Below, one piece after another: positions 42,570 through 52,601 of a stretch of DNA of 64,000 nucleotides; position 1 is the stretch's first letter, and every line of letters starts with the position of its first letter. The stretch comes from Streptomyces sp. CBMA29 (GTDB lineage Bacteria > Actinomycetota > Actinomycetes > Streptomycetales > Streptomycetaceae). Made by a program: the position numbers and the translations under genes. Where the stretch lies: contig NZ_MECL01000224.1 of assembly GCF_014596445.1 (NCBI RefSeq), positions 62,001 through 126,000 of the forward strand. Direction: 5' to 3'. The notes below the pieces were generated by a model that searched no databases, had not been told where the DNA came from, and saw nothing but the letters and a program-made list of their open reading frames with translations.

Positions 42570-44122
42570 CAGTCGGTGCCGCCCGCCGTGCCGCCCGCCG
42601 TGCCGGCGGCCCCGGCGGCGGCCCCGGCGGCGTCCTGCGCCGGGGCGGCCGGGTAGTCGGCCGGGAGGTGGATCATCTTGTGCTCAAGGTACTCGCCGAA
42701 CCCCTCGGGCCCGAACTCCCGCCCGAGACCTGAGTCCTTGTAGCCGCCGAAGGGGCCGAGCATGTCGAGGCTGAAGGTGTTGACGGAGTACGTGCCGGTA
42801 CGCACCTGGCGCGCGATGTCGATGCCGTGCTCGGTGTCGGCGGTCCACACGCTGCCGGACAGGCCGTAGTCGGAGTCGTTGGCGATGCGTACGGCGTCGG
42901 CCTCGTCGTCGTACGGCAGCAGGCAGATCACCGGGCCGAAGATCTCCTCGCGGGCGATCCGCATCCCCGGTGCGACGTCACCGAACAACGTCGGCTCGAC
43001 GTACCAGCCGGTGTCCAGGCCGCTCGGCCGCCCGCCGCCGGTCAGCACCTTGGCGCCCTCGCGCTGGCCGATCGCGATGTAGTCCAGGGAGCGCTGCCGC
43101 TGGCGTTCGGCGACCAGCGGGCCGACCTCGGTGGCCGGGTCCAGCGGGTCGCCGACCACCAGCGCGGACGCCGCCGCCGCCAGCCGCTCGGCGATCTCGT
43201 CGTAGTGGCTACGGGGGGCCAGGACGCGGGTCTGGGCCACGCACGCCTGGCCGTTGTTCATCCACGCGTTGGGCACGATCCCGGCGACGGCCGCCGTCAG
43301 GTCGGCGTCCGGCAGGATCACGGCCGCCGACTTGCCGCCCAACTCCAGCGTCACGCGCGTGAGATGGCGCGCGGCCACCTCCATCACGCGCTTGCCCGCC
43401 GCGACCGAGCCGGTGAACGACACCTTGTCCACACCGGGGTGGCCGACCAGGTACTCGCTGACCTCGCGCCCGGCGGGCACGATGTTCAGCACCCCGTCGG
43501 GCAGCCCCGCCTCCTGCGCGATCTCCGCCAGCAGATACGCGTCCAGCGGCGACTCCGGCGACGGCTTGAGCACCGCCGTGCACCCGGCGAGCAGCGCGGG
43601 CCCGAGCTTCGCCGCCGCCGTGAACTGCGGTACGTTCCACGGCACCACGGCCGCGACGACGCCGACCGGCTCGCGCCGTACCAGGATCGGCCCGAGCACT
43701 CCGGCCCGCCGCTCCTCGTAACGGAAGTCGCGCGCCACGGTGATCGCGGCGTCCCAGACCATCATCGCGCCGAGCGCCTGGGCCAGGACGCTCCAGGAGA
43801 CCGGTGAGCCGTTCTCCCGGCTGATCAGCCGGGCTATCTCCTCGTGCCTGACCAGGATGGCGTCCTTGATCCGGCCGACGACCTCGATCCGTTCCGCCAA
43901 CGCCGTGCGGGGCCAGGGCCCTTCGTCGAACGCCGTGCGGGCCGCCGCCACCGCCCGGTCCACATCGGCCCGCGACGCGTGCGGCACCCGTCCGAACACC
44001 CGCTCCGTGTGCGGCGACACGACCTCGATCGTCCCCCCGTCCCCCGCCGGATCGACGAACGCCCCTCCGATGAACAGCTTTCCGTGCTCGATGAAGTCGG
44101 AACCAGGACCGGGATCGTTCAT
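42569..44122 (-). CDS. aldehyde dehydrogenase
   Basis: 517 residues from ATG 44122, which has GGAGG at a good distance; ATG 44164 would overlap the operator and is less likely. Conserved parts: VVPWNVPQFTAAAKLGPALLAGC, FTGSVAAGKRVMEVAARHL, the general base VTLELGGKSAAVILPDADL and the nucleophile NNGQACVAQTRV. The C-terminus has an Ala/Gly-rich tail. In this setting it may oxidise the aldehyde produced by CYP125-type hydroxylation; that is inference. Confidence 0.9.
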   Translation of the reverse strand: MNDPGPGSDFIEHGKLFIGGAFVDPAGDGGTIEVVSPHTERVFGRVPHASRADVDRAVAAARTAFDEGPWPRTALAERIEVVGRIKDAILVRHEEIARLISRENGSPVSWSVLAQALGAMMVWDAAITVARDFRYEERRAGVLGPILVRREPVGVVAAVVPWNVPQFTAAAKLGPALLAGCTAVLKPSPESPLDAYLLAEIAQEAGLPDGVLNIVPAGREVSEYLVGHPGVDKVSFTGSVAAGKRVMEVAARHLTRVTLELGGKSAAVILPDADLTAAVAGIVPNAWMNNGQACVAQTRVLAPRSHYDEIAERLAAAASALVVGDPLDPATEVGPLVAERQRQRSLDYIAIGQREGAKVLTGGGRPSGLDTGWYVEPTLFGDVAPGMRIAREEIFGPVICLLPYDDEADAVRIANDSDYGLSGSVWTADTEHGIDIARQVRTGTYSVNTFSLDMLGPFGGYKDSGLGREFGPEGFGEYLEHKMIHLPADYPAAPAQDAAGAAAGAAGTAGGTAGGTD

Positions 44123-44166
44123 CGCTGTCGCCTCCGCCGCTCTCGCTGTCGCCGCTCGAACCATTT

Positions 44167-44197
44167 CTGACGCTCAGTCAGAACTGATACCAGTTCT
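44167..44197. promoter_or_regulatory. two palindromes between aldehyde dehydrogenase and MBL genes
   Basis: CTGACG-CTC-AGTCAG (44167-44181) matches the sites at 33984 and 46976. It overlaps AGAACTG-ATAC-CAGTTCT (44180-44197). A TATAGT box follows at 44201-44206. The pair could regulate both divergent genes. Confidence 0.6.
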
Positions 44198-44254
44198 CGT
44201 TATAGTGGGCAATGGACGCGGCACGCCCGGCGGCGGCCGGAGAGGAGCCATCCC

Positions 44255-45295
44255 ATGGCGGACCACGGCACGGCTGGCCGGCGGGAGGATCGGGGGCGGG
44301 TGGTCGACCACGGCGGCGGGGTGTGGAGCGTGCCGGTGCCGATTCCCGACAACCCGCTCGGGTACACGCTGGTGCACCTGCTCGACACCGACGACGGGCC
44401 GGTGCTGGTGGACAGCGGGTGGGACCACCCGGACTCGTTCGCGGCGCTGGAGCGCGGGCTGCGGGAGGCGGGGACGTCGGTGGGTGACGTCCTGGGGGTG
44501 CTGGTGACGCACCACCATCCCGACCACCACGGGCTGAGCGCGCGGGTGCGGGAGGCGTCGGGGGCGTGGATCGCGATGCACGCGGCCGACATCGACGTGG
44601 TGCGGCGCACCCGGGAGGCCGAGCCGGGCGTGTGGGTGGAGTACCTGCTGGCGCGGCTGGCGGCGGCGGGCGCGCCCGAGGAGCACCTGGCGCCGCTGCG
44701 CGAGTACGGCGGCCAGGCGCTGCCGGGACGGCCGCCCGCCCTGCCGGACCGTGAGATCGTCCCGGGCGAGCTGCTGCCGCTGGCGGGCCGCCGGCTGCGC
44801 GCGGTGTGGACGCCCGGCCACACGCCGGGGCACGTCTGCCTGTACCTGGAGGAGAGCCGCCGGCTGTTCTCCGGTGACCACCTCCTGCCGGAGATCTCGC
44901 CGCACATCGGCCTGTACGAGGACCCGGACGCCGTCGTCGAGACCGACCCGCTCGGCGACTACCTGGACTCGCTCGAACGCATCGCCCGGCTGGCCCCCGC
45001 CCAGGTGCTCCCGGCGCACCAGTACGCCTTCGCGGGCGCGGCGGGCCGGGTCGGCGAACTCCTGGAGCACCACGCCGCGCGCCTGGCGGAGCTCCTCGCC
45101 CTGATCACCCCCGAGCCCCGCACCCCCTGGCAGCTCGCCGAGGCGCTGCCCTGGAACCGTCCCTGGTCGCAGATCCCCACGTCCTCGCGGACCATCGCCG
45201 TCTCCGAGACCGAGGCGCATCTGCGGCGGCTGACCAAGGCGGGGCGCGCCGAGGCGGTGCCGGGGTCCGGCCCGGTGACGTACCGGGCCGTATAG
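44255..45295 (+). CDS. metallo-beta-lactamase-fold hydrolase
   Basis: 346 residues. The metal motif is LVTHHHPDHHGLSA; further ligands in WTPGHTPGHVCLYLEE, LFSGDHLLPEI and LPAHQYAFAG. It may be a thioesterase or glyoxalase II-like hydrolase. Divergence from the aldehyde dehydrogenase gene with a shared operator suggests a place in acyl-CoA or sterol catabolism. Confidence 0.88.
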   Translation: MADHGTAGRREDRGRVVDHGGGVWSVPVPIPDNPLGYTLVHLLDTDDGPVLVDSGWDHPDSFAALERGLREAGTSVGDVLGVLVTHHHPDHHGLSARVREASGAWIAMHAADIDVVRRTREAEPGVWVEYLLARLAAAGAPEEHLAPLREYGGQALPGRPPALPDREIVPGELLPLAGRRLRAVWTPGHTPGHVCLYLEESRRLFSGDHLLPEISPHIGLYEDPDAVVETDPLGDYLDSLERIARLAPAQVLPAHQYAFAGAAGRVGELLEHHAARLAELLALITPEPRTPWQLAEALPWNRPWSQIPTSSRTIAVSETEAHLRRLTKAGRAEAVPGSGPVTYRAV

Positions 45296-45324
45296 CGCGG
45301 CACCGGGACGTTAGGGTGTTCCCC

Positions 45325-45600
45325 ATGCTCCTGCGCCGCCGCGCCACCACCGTGGCCACCGTCGCCGTCCTGGCACTGGCCGCCCTGACGGCGGCGCCGT
45401 CCGCCGTCGCCGCGTCGCCCGGCACGAGGTCGCACGTGACGGCGGCGGGCGCGACGGCCTCGCCGAGCCCGACCGGCGACACGAAGAAGGACGGCGGATC
45501 GGCCGGCACCAGTACGTGGCTGATCGTCAGCATCTTCTTCGTCGCGAGCGTCGGCGTGGGCTTCCTGCTCAGCGGCCGCAAGGGCCGCAGGCAGCGCTGA
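45325..45600 (+). CDS. small membrane-anchored exported protein
   Basis: 91 residues from ATG 45325. A signal-like segment (RRRATTVATVAVLALAALTAAPSAVAAS), a Thr/Ser/Lys-rich middle and a C-terminal helix (TWLIVSIFFVASVGVGFLLSG) followed by RKGRRQR. There is no LPXTG motif. The function is unknown. Confidence 0.65.
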   Translation: MLLRRRATTVATVAVLALAALTAAPSAVAASPGTRSHVTAAGATASPSPTGDTKKDGGSAGTSTWLIVSIFFVASVGVGFLLSGRKGRRQR

Positions 45601-45630
45601 CTCCCGCGCGGGGTCCGTCCGGGCAGCCCT

Positions 45631-46990
<1,360 letters not shown>

Positions 46991-47022
46991 ACAACTTATG
47001 ACACGTCAGACCTGGAGTGCCG

Positions 47023-48270
47023 ATGCCCTGTCCCGCGCTTCCCGAAGGCTTCGACTTCACCGATCCGGACGTCTACCAGGACCGCGTCCCCCTGCCGGAG
47101 CTGGCCGAACTCCGGCAGACCGCCCCGGTGTGGTGGAACGCCCAGCCGCACAACACCGCGGGTTTCGGAGACGACGGCTACTGGGTGGTGACCCGGCACG
47201 CGGACGTCAGAGCGGTGTCGACCAACCCGGAGGTCTTCTCCTCGTACACCAACACCGCGATCATCCGCTTCAACGACCGGATCAGCCGCGACCAGATCGA
47301 CGTGCAGCGCTTCATCATGCTCAACATGGACCCGCCCGAGCACACCCGGCTGCGGCAGATCGTCCAGCGCGGCTTCACCCCGCGGGCGATACGGGCCCTG
47401 GAGGACGCGCTACGGGCGCGCGCCCAGCGGATCGTGACCGGCGCGGCGGAGGCGGGCCGGGGGAACTTCGTCACCGACGTCGCGTGCGAACTGCCGCTCC
47501 AGGCCATCGCCGAACTCATCGGCGTGCCGCAGGACGACCGGCTCAAGCTCTTCGACTGGTCGAACAAGATGGCCGCCTACGACGACCCGGAACTCGCCAT
47601 CACCGAGGAGATCGGCGCCGAGTCGGCGATGGAGCTGATCTCGTACGCGATGAACATGGCCGCCGCCCGCAAGCAGTGCCCGGCCGCCGACATCGTCAGC
47701 AAACTCGTCGCCGCGTCCGACGAAGGCAACCTGACCTCCGACGAGTTCGGCTTCTTCGTGCTCGTGCTGACCGTCGCGGGCAACGAGACGACGCGCAACG
47801 CCATCACCCACGGCATGCACGCGTTCCTGACCCACCCCGAGCAGTGGGAACTGTTCAAGGAGCGGCGCCCGGACACGACCTCGGACGAGATCGTCCGCTG
47901 GGCCACCCCGATCGTGTCCTTCCAGCGCACCGCCACCCAGGACACCGAACTCGGCGGCGCGAAGATCAAGGCGGGCGACCGGGTGGGGATGTTCTACTCC
48001 TCCGCCAACAACGACCCCGAAGTCTTCGACGACCCGGGCACGTTCGACATCCTGCGCGATCCCAACCCGCACCTCGGATACGGCGGCGGGGGCCCGCACT
48101 ACTGCCTCGGCGCGAATCTCGCCAAGCTGGAGATCAACCTGATGTTCAACGCCATCGCCGACAATCTGCCGGACATCCGGCTGCTCGGCGATCCGCGGCG
48201 GCTGCGCTCGGCGTGGATCAACGGCGTCAAGGAACTGCAAGTCGACTACGGGGGCTCTCACCGTAGGTGA
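47023..48270 (+). CDS. cyp125: cytochrome P450 CYP125-like steroid C26/27-monooxygenase
   Basis: 415 residues from ATG 47023 (GGAG upstream). It follows M. tuberculosis CYP125 closely: LPEGFDFTDPDVYQDR, QRFIMLNMDPPEHTRLRQIV, FVLVLTVAGNETTRNAIT (I helix), DEIVRWATP (ExxR) and YGGGGPHYCLGANLAKLEI (heme Cys loop). CYP125 hydroxylates the terminal side-chain carbon of cholesterol, the first step of side-chain loss. Electrons probably come from the ferredoxin at 42333. Confidence 0.92.
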   Translation: MPCPALPEGFDFTDPDVYQDRVPLPELAELRQTAPVWWNAQPHNTAGFGDDGYWVVTRHADVRAVSTNPEVFSSYTNTAIIRFNDRISRDQIDVQRFIMLNMDPPEHTRLRQIVQRGFTPRAIRALEDALRARAQRIVTGAAEAGRGNFVTDVACELPLQAIAELIGVPQDDRLKLFDWSNKMAAYDDPELAITEEIGAESAMELISYAMNMAAARKQCPAADIVSKLVAASDEGNLTSDEFGFFVLVLTVAGNETTRNAITHGMHAFLTHPEQWELFKERRPDTTSDEIVRWATPIVSFQRTATQDTELGGAKIKAGDRVGMFYSSANNDPEVFDDPGTFDILRDPNPHLGYGGGGPHYCLGANLAKLEINLMFNAIADNLPDIRLLGDPRRLRSAWINGVKELQVDYGGSHRR

Positions 48271-48278
48271 GAACCCCC
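48250..48278 (+). terminator. hairpin overlapping the cyp125 stop
   Basis: GGGGG-c-TCTCACC / GGTGAGA-a-CCCCC with a GTA loop. It includes the stop codon and probably ends transcription. Confidence 0.6.
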
Positions 48279-48348
48279 GTCCGTCCGCTGTCGTCAGCCG
48301 TCAGCCGTCGGCCGCGCGCCTGCGCCCGCGCGCGGTCCGGCTCCGGCG

Positions 48349-49371
48349 TCAGATGCTGGTCGTCAGCAACTGCCGTGCCATGTCGCGGTACTTGGTGAGC
48401 GCGATCCGCAACTCCTCGGTCCCGGTGCCGTCGCTTCCGTCGTCACCGTGCCACGACCCGCGCAGCGCGGTGCGCCGCTCCTCCAGCAACCGGGTCAGCC
48501 GCGCGGCGGCCTCGTCCAGTACGGCGTCCGCCTCGCGCACGGCGCGCTTCGGGTCGTCCACGAAGCCGCCGACCGCGCGGTCCATCCGCCGGCTCAGCCG
48601 GTCCACTTCCTCGGCCCCGCCGTCGGCCGCACCGGACGTGCTGTCCGTCGCGGTCGTGGTCGGGGTCGTGGTCGTGGACGGGGTCGCGGTCGTGTCCGTG
48701 CGCGTGGACGTGTCCGTGCGCGTGGACGGGGACTCAGGCGTGGCCGTGGCCGTGGTCTCCGTCTCGGAGGCCGTCGCGGGCTTGGTGGCGAACGCCGATG
48801 TCCCGGTGCCGAGACCGGCCTCGCGCTCGGCCTCCGGCCCGGTCGCGGTGGTCCCGGTCGTCGACTCGGCAGGGGTACGCGGCGCCGGTACGGACGAGCT
48901 CGCGCTCGTACCCGTACTGGTCGTCGCCCGCCCGGTGTCGGACCCGGACGTCTCGGCGGCCTCAGCAGCCTCAGCGGACTCAGTGGCCTCAGCGGACTTG
49001 GAGGCCCCCGAGGTCCAACGGGCCGACGTGCCGGACCCGGTGGAGGAAGCCGCTTCAGGCTCCTTCTCCGGCGGTTCGGAGAACTCGGGCCTGTCCAGTC
49101 TGCCGGGCCTGTCGGTCCCGGACCCGGACCCGGACCCGGCCCCGTACGTGGTCGTCCGGGTCTTGCCGGACCCGATCCTGTCGGTGCCGTTCCGCTCTGT
49201 GCCGGTCCGGTCCGTGCCTGTCCGCTCCGCGCTGCTGCGGTCCGTGCCTGTCCGGTCCGTGCTGCTCCGGTCCGTGCCGGTCGCGGCCTTCTCGGCCTCG
49301 GTCTTCTCCGCCTCGGTCTTCTCGGCATCAACCCGGTCGGTGCCGGTCTTCTCGGTGTCGCGGTCACTCAT
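48349..49371 (-). CDS. long disordered Thr/Ser/Glu-rich protein with conserved C-terminal helix domain
   Basis: 340 residues. The first 250 are low complexity (TDRTGTDRSSAERTG, KTEAEKTEAEK, TSTRTDTTATPSTTTTPTT) and almost certainly disordered. The last 85 (DRLSRRMDRAVGGFVDDPKRAVREADAVLDEAAARL) are helical and resemble the region FVDEPGAAVGQADALIGEIAA of the neighbour at 49471. No signal peptide. The function is unknown; the shared domain suggests a heteromeric partner. Confidence 0.65.
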   Translation of the reverse strand: MSDRDTEKTGTDRVDAEKTEAEKTEAEKAATGTDRSSTDRTGTDRSSAERTGTDRTGTERNGTDRIGSGKTRTTTYGAGSGSGSGTDRPGRLDRPEFSEPPEKEPEAASSTGSGTSARWTSGASKSAEATESAEAAEAAETSGSDTGRATTSTGTSASSSVPAPRTPAESTTGTTATGPEAEREAGLGTGTSAFATKPATASETETTATATPESPSTRTDTSTRTDTTATPSTTTTPTTTATDSTSGAADGGAEEVDRLSRRMDRAVGGFVDDPKRAVREADAVLDEAAARLTRLLEERRTALRGSWHGDDGSDGTGTEELRIALTKYRDMARQLLTTSI

Positions 49372-49470
49372 CGCTTCATCTCCCTGTCCGTGGTCCTGCT
49401 GAGCCGACTCGTCCGGCCGGCGCAGGGTGGTGCACCCCGCTTGGGGGGTCGAGCGGCGCCCAGCCGAACG

Positions 49471-50241
49471 TCAGGGACGTTCGTCCGCGTCGTCGTGCTC
49501 CCGCCGCCCGCCGCTGAGGGCCGCGAACCGGCCGCCGAGCGCACCGCGCCGACCGCCCTCCTTCGCGTCCTCGTCGGCCGCGGCATCGTGCTCCACGACA
49601 GCCTCGTCGGCCTCGTCCGCCTCGTCCGCCTCGTCCGCCCGCTCCGTGGCGTTCTTCGTTCCGCGCGCGCTCTCGGTCATCAGCTCGTCGAAGAGCCCTC
49701 GCGCGCCCAGCAGCGCCTTGCGCAGGTCCTCCGTGGACTGCCGCTTCTGCGGCGCCGCGGAACCGGGGGCCCCTACGGGGTCGACCAGCGTGTGGGCCTG
49801 GCGGTAACCGTGCACCGCGTGCGGGTGGTGAACGGACAGCGCGTCGAAGTGCTCCGGCTCCTGCGCGGCCGGGAAGCCCCGGCCTGCGGCGATCTCGCCG
49901 ATCAGCGCGTCGGCCTGGCCGACCGCCGCGCCGGGCTCGTCCACGAACCGCGCCTGGAGCGCGGTCCAGTCGGCGGTGTACCGCTCCCGCTCCTGCTCGG
50001 AGACGGGTCGCAGTTCGAGGTCGCCGTGGCGCTTGACCCGCTCGGCGAGTTCCGCCCGGGTGGCCTTCACATCGCCGTCGTGCCGTTCGAGCACGCGGTC
50101 GTACTCGGGTCCGAAGCGATGCTTCAGCCGCGCTCCCGAACCCACACCTCCCGTACCGTCGCCCCTCATCACCAGGGTCGCGATCAGCGCCAGGACAATC
50201 AGCGCCACTACGACGATGGCTACAGTCGCTCCGGTGGACAT
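49471..50241 (-). CDS. membrane-anchored protein related to the 48349 product
   Basis: 256 residues from ATG 50241. An N-terminal helix (VAIVVVALIVLALIATLVM) anchors it. The body is FGPEYDRVLERHDGDVKATRAELAERVKRH, ELRPVSEQERERYTADWTALQARFVDEPG and AVGQADALIGEI, followed by an acidic repeat (DEADEADEADEA) coded by a 9-base tandem repeat. It is co-oriented with and upstream of the disordered protein gene, probably in one operon. Confidence 0.72.
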   Translation of the reverse strand: MSTGATVAIVVVALIVLALIATLVMRGDGTGGVGSGARLKHRFGPEYDRVLERHDGDVKATRAELAERVKRHGDLELRPVSEQERERYTADWTALQARFVDEPGAAVGQADALIGEIAAGRGFPAAQEPEHFDALSVHHPHAVHGYRQAHTLVDPVGAPGSAAPQKRQSTEDLRKALLGARGLFDELMTESARGTKNATERADEADEADEADEAVVEHDAAADEDAKEGGRRGALGGRFAALSGGRREHDDADERP

Positions 50242-50351
50242 GGCGTGCCTCCCGTTCCTACGGGTCGTCAGACAGTGACGTTCTCTCCCTGCTCGGCTTG
50301 CCACTGCCAGGCACCGCAAACGGACGGCTTCAGGACGACGGGCTCGAACCG

Positions 50352-52418
50352 TCAGGCCGCAGGCGTACCGCCGGCCGCCGGCTGGTGCCGCGTACGGCCC
50401 TCGGGGCGGTCCCCGTCGCCGCCGCACAGTTCGCCGCTCAGCTTCGTGACCAGGGCGGCCAGGTCGGCGTGGGCGGCCGGGTCCCAGTCGCCGAGCAGAT
50501 CGGCGAGGACCGTGCGCCGCGCCTCGGTCAGGCGTTCGGCCAGCGCGTGCCCCGACGCGGTGAGGACCAGCGGACCGCCGTCGCGTACGGCGAAGCCGCG
50601 GGACTGCGACTCCTCGGCCGCCGCCTCGATGACCTCTGCGGGCACGGTGGTACGGGCGGCCAGCTCGACCGGGTCGGCCTCGCCGTCGTGGGCCAGCCGC
50701 AGCAGCAGCCAGCTCGTGGCCGGGTGGATGTCGAGCCCGGCCAGGCCGGTGATCCGGGTGTAGAGGTCGCGGCGGGCTTCCCGGCTGCCGAGCAGCGAGA
50801 GGCAGCGGGCGATCTCGTCGAGCGAGGACCGCTCCACCGGGTTGGTGCCGAGCGTCTCGCTGGCGTCCGGCACGGTCACCGTGCCCCGCAGCGGCTGCTC
50901 CTTGAGCAGCCACGCCAGCAGGAAGCCGACCAGCACGATCGGCACCGCCCACAGGAAGACGGTGGTGATCGAGTTCGAATACGCGTGCAGCACGGGCCCC
51001 TTGACGGCCGCGGGCAGCTTGCCGACCGCCGTCGGGTCGGCCTGAAACTGCGCCGGATTGACCCCGGCGGGCAGCGACTTGCCCGCGAAGGCCGAAGTCA
51101 GCTCGTCAGAAAGGCGGTTGGCGAAGATCGTGCCGAACAGCGAGACGCCGAAGGACGCGCCGATGGACCGGAAGAAGGTGGCGCCCGACGTGGCCGAGCC
51201 CAGGTCCTCGTACCCGACGGCGTTCTGCACGGCCAGCACCAGCACCTGCATCACCAGGCCGAGACCGAGGCCGAAGACCAGGAAGTACAGGCTCATCACC
51301 CAGGTGCTGGTCGTCTCGTCCAGGGTGTGCAGCAGGACGAGTCCGACGGAGATGACGCCGGTGCCCGCGATCGGGAAGACCTTGTAGTGGCCGGTGCGGC
51401 TGACGATCTGCCCCGACACCGTGGACGACAGCAGCATCCCGATCACCATCGGGATCATGTGCACGCCGGACAGCGTCGGCGAGAAGCCGTGCACGACCTG
51501 GAGGAAGGTCGGCAGGAACGTCATCGCGCCGAACATCGCGAAGCCGATGATGAAGGAGATCACCGAGCAGAGCAGGAACGTACGGTTGCGGAACAGCTTC
51601 GGCGGCAGCACCGGCTCCTGCGCGCGGCGCTCGATCGCCACGAACAGCGCGATGAGGAGGGCTCCGGCGACCGCGAGGCCGATGATCCCGGCCGAGCCCC
51701 ACGCCCAGGTGGTGCCGCCGAGCGAGGTCATCAGCACCAGGCAGGTCGCGGCGGCGGCGATCACCGCCATGCCGAGGTAGTCGATCCGGTGGGCCGTACG
51801 GCGGACCGGGATGTGCAGCACCGCGGCGATCACGGCGAGCGCGATGATCCCGACGGGGAGGTTGATGTAGAACACCCAGCGCCAGGAGAGCTGTTCGGTG
51901 AACACCCCGCCCAGCAGCGGCCCGAGGACGCTCGCCGCGCCGAACACCCCGCCGAACACGCCCTGGTAGCGACCGCGGTCGCGCGGCGGCACGATGTCGC
52001 CGACGATGGCCATCGACAGCACGATCAACCCGCCGCCGCCCAGGCCCTGGAGAGCCCGGAAGGCGATCAACTCGCCCATGTTCTGGGCGATTCCGCAGAG
52101 CACCGAGCCGATCAGGAAGATCACGATGACGGTCTGGAAGAGCCGCTTCCTGCCGTACATGTCGCCGAGCTTGCCCCACAGCGGGGTGGCCGCGGTCGAC
52201 GCCAGCAGATAGGCCGTCACCACCCACGACAGGTGGTCGATGCCGCCCAGTTCGCTGACGATCGTGGGGAGCGCGGTGGACACGATGGTCTGGTCGAGGG
52301 CGGCCAGCAGCATGCCGAGCGCCAAGGCGCTGATCGCAATCCGTACCGCCCGCTTGTCCTGGTGCTGCCCCGGCTCTGCCGCCGCCGGACCCGCGGCGGT
52401 CGTGGTGTCCTGGGCCAT
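50352..52418 (-). CDS. MFS transporter fused to a MarR-like domain
   Basis: 688 residues. Residues 1-520 are a DHA2/EmrB-type 14-helix exporter (LAALDQTIVSTALPTIVSELGG, WGKLGDMYGRKRLFQ, LGPLLGGVFTEQLSWRWVFYINLPVG). Residues about 529-665 form a winged-helix MarR-like domain: LYTRITGLAGLDIHPATSWLLLRLAHDG, DPVELAARTTVPAEVIEAAAEE, LVLTASGHALAERLTEARR. The transporter may sense its own substrate through the domain, or the domain may bind DNA at the membrane; both are inference. Confidence 0.87.
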   Translation of the reverse strand: MAQDTTTAAGPAAAEPGQHQDKRAVRIAISALALGMLLAALDQTIVSTALPTIVSELGGIDHLSWVVTAYLLASTAATPLWGKLGDMYGRKRLFQTVIVIFLIGSVLCGIAQNMGELIAFRALQGLGGGGLIVLSMAIVGDIVPPRDRGRYQGVFGGVFGAASVLGPLLGGVFTEQLSWRWVFYINLPVGIIALAVIAAVLHIPVRRTAHRIDYLGMAVIAAAATCLVLMTSLGGTTWAWGSAGIIGLAVAGALLIALFVAIERRAQEPVLPPKLFRNRTFLLCSVISFIIGFAMFGAMTFLPTFLQVVHGFSPTLSGVHMIPMVIGMLLSSTVSGQIVSRTGHYKVFPIAGTGVISVGLVLLHTLDETTSTWVMSLYFLVFGLGLGLVMQVLVLAVQNAVGYEDLGSATSGATFFRSIGASFGVSLFGTIFANRLSDELTSAFAGKSLPAGVNPAQFQADPTAVGKLPAAVKGPVLHAYSNSITTVFLWAVPIVLVGFLLAWLLKEQPLRGTVTVPDASETLGTNPVERSSLDEIARCLSLLGSREARRDLYTRITGLAGLDIHPATSWLLLRLAHDGEADPVELAARTTVPAEVIEAAAEESQSRGFAVRDGGPLVLTASGHALAERLTEARRTVLADLLGDWDPAAHADLAALVTKLSGELCGGDGDRPEGRTRHQPAAGGTPAA

Positions 52419-52601
52419 GGAACGGCTCCTCGCGTCATCCCCCGACGGTCGGAACCTTATATTCCCACCATTTGTACGACTTTGGCCTCCGATACTCGCC
52501 CACTTGTGCGGTCAGCGGGCTGCGCTCGCCGCCGGAGGTCGGCATAATCGGCACGTCTTTGCGAATATGCGAAATGCGAACGACGGCCGGGAGGGGAACC
52601 A

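Noticed and set aside
50315-50360. tRNA gene on the minus strand, from GGTTCGAGCCC
   Set aside because: Only a T-arm-like word is present; the rest of a cloverleaf and an acceptor stem cannot be formed.
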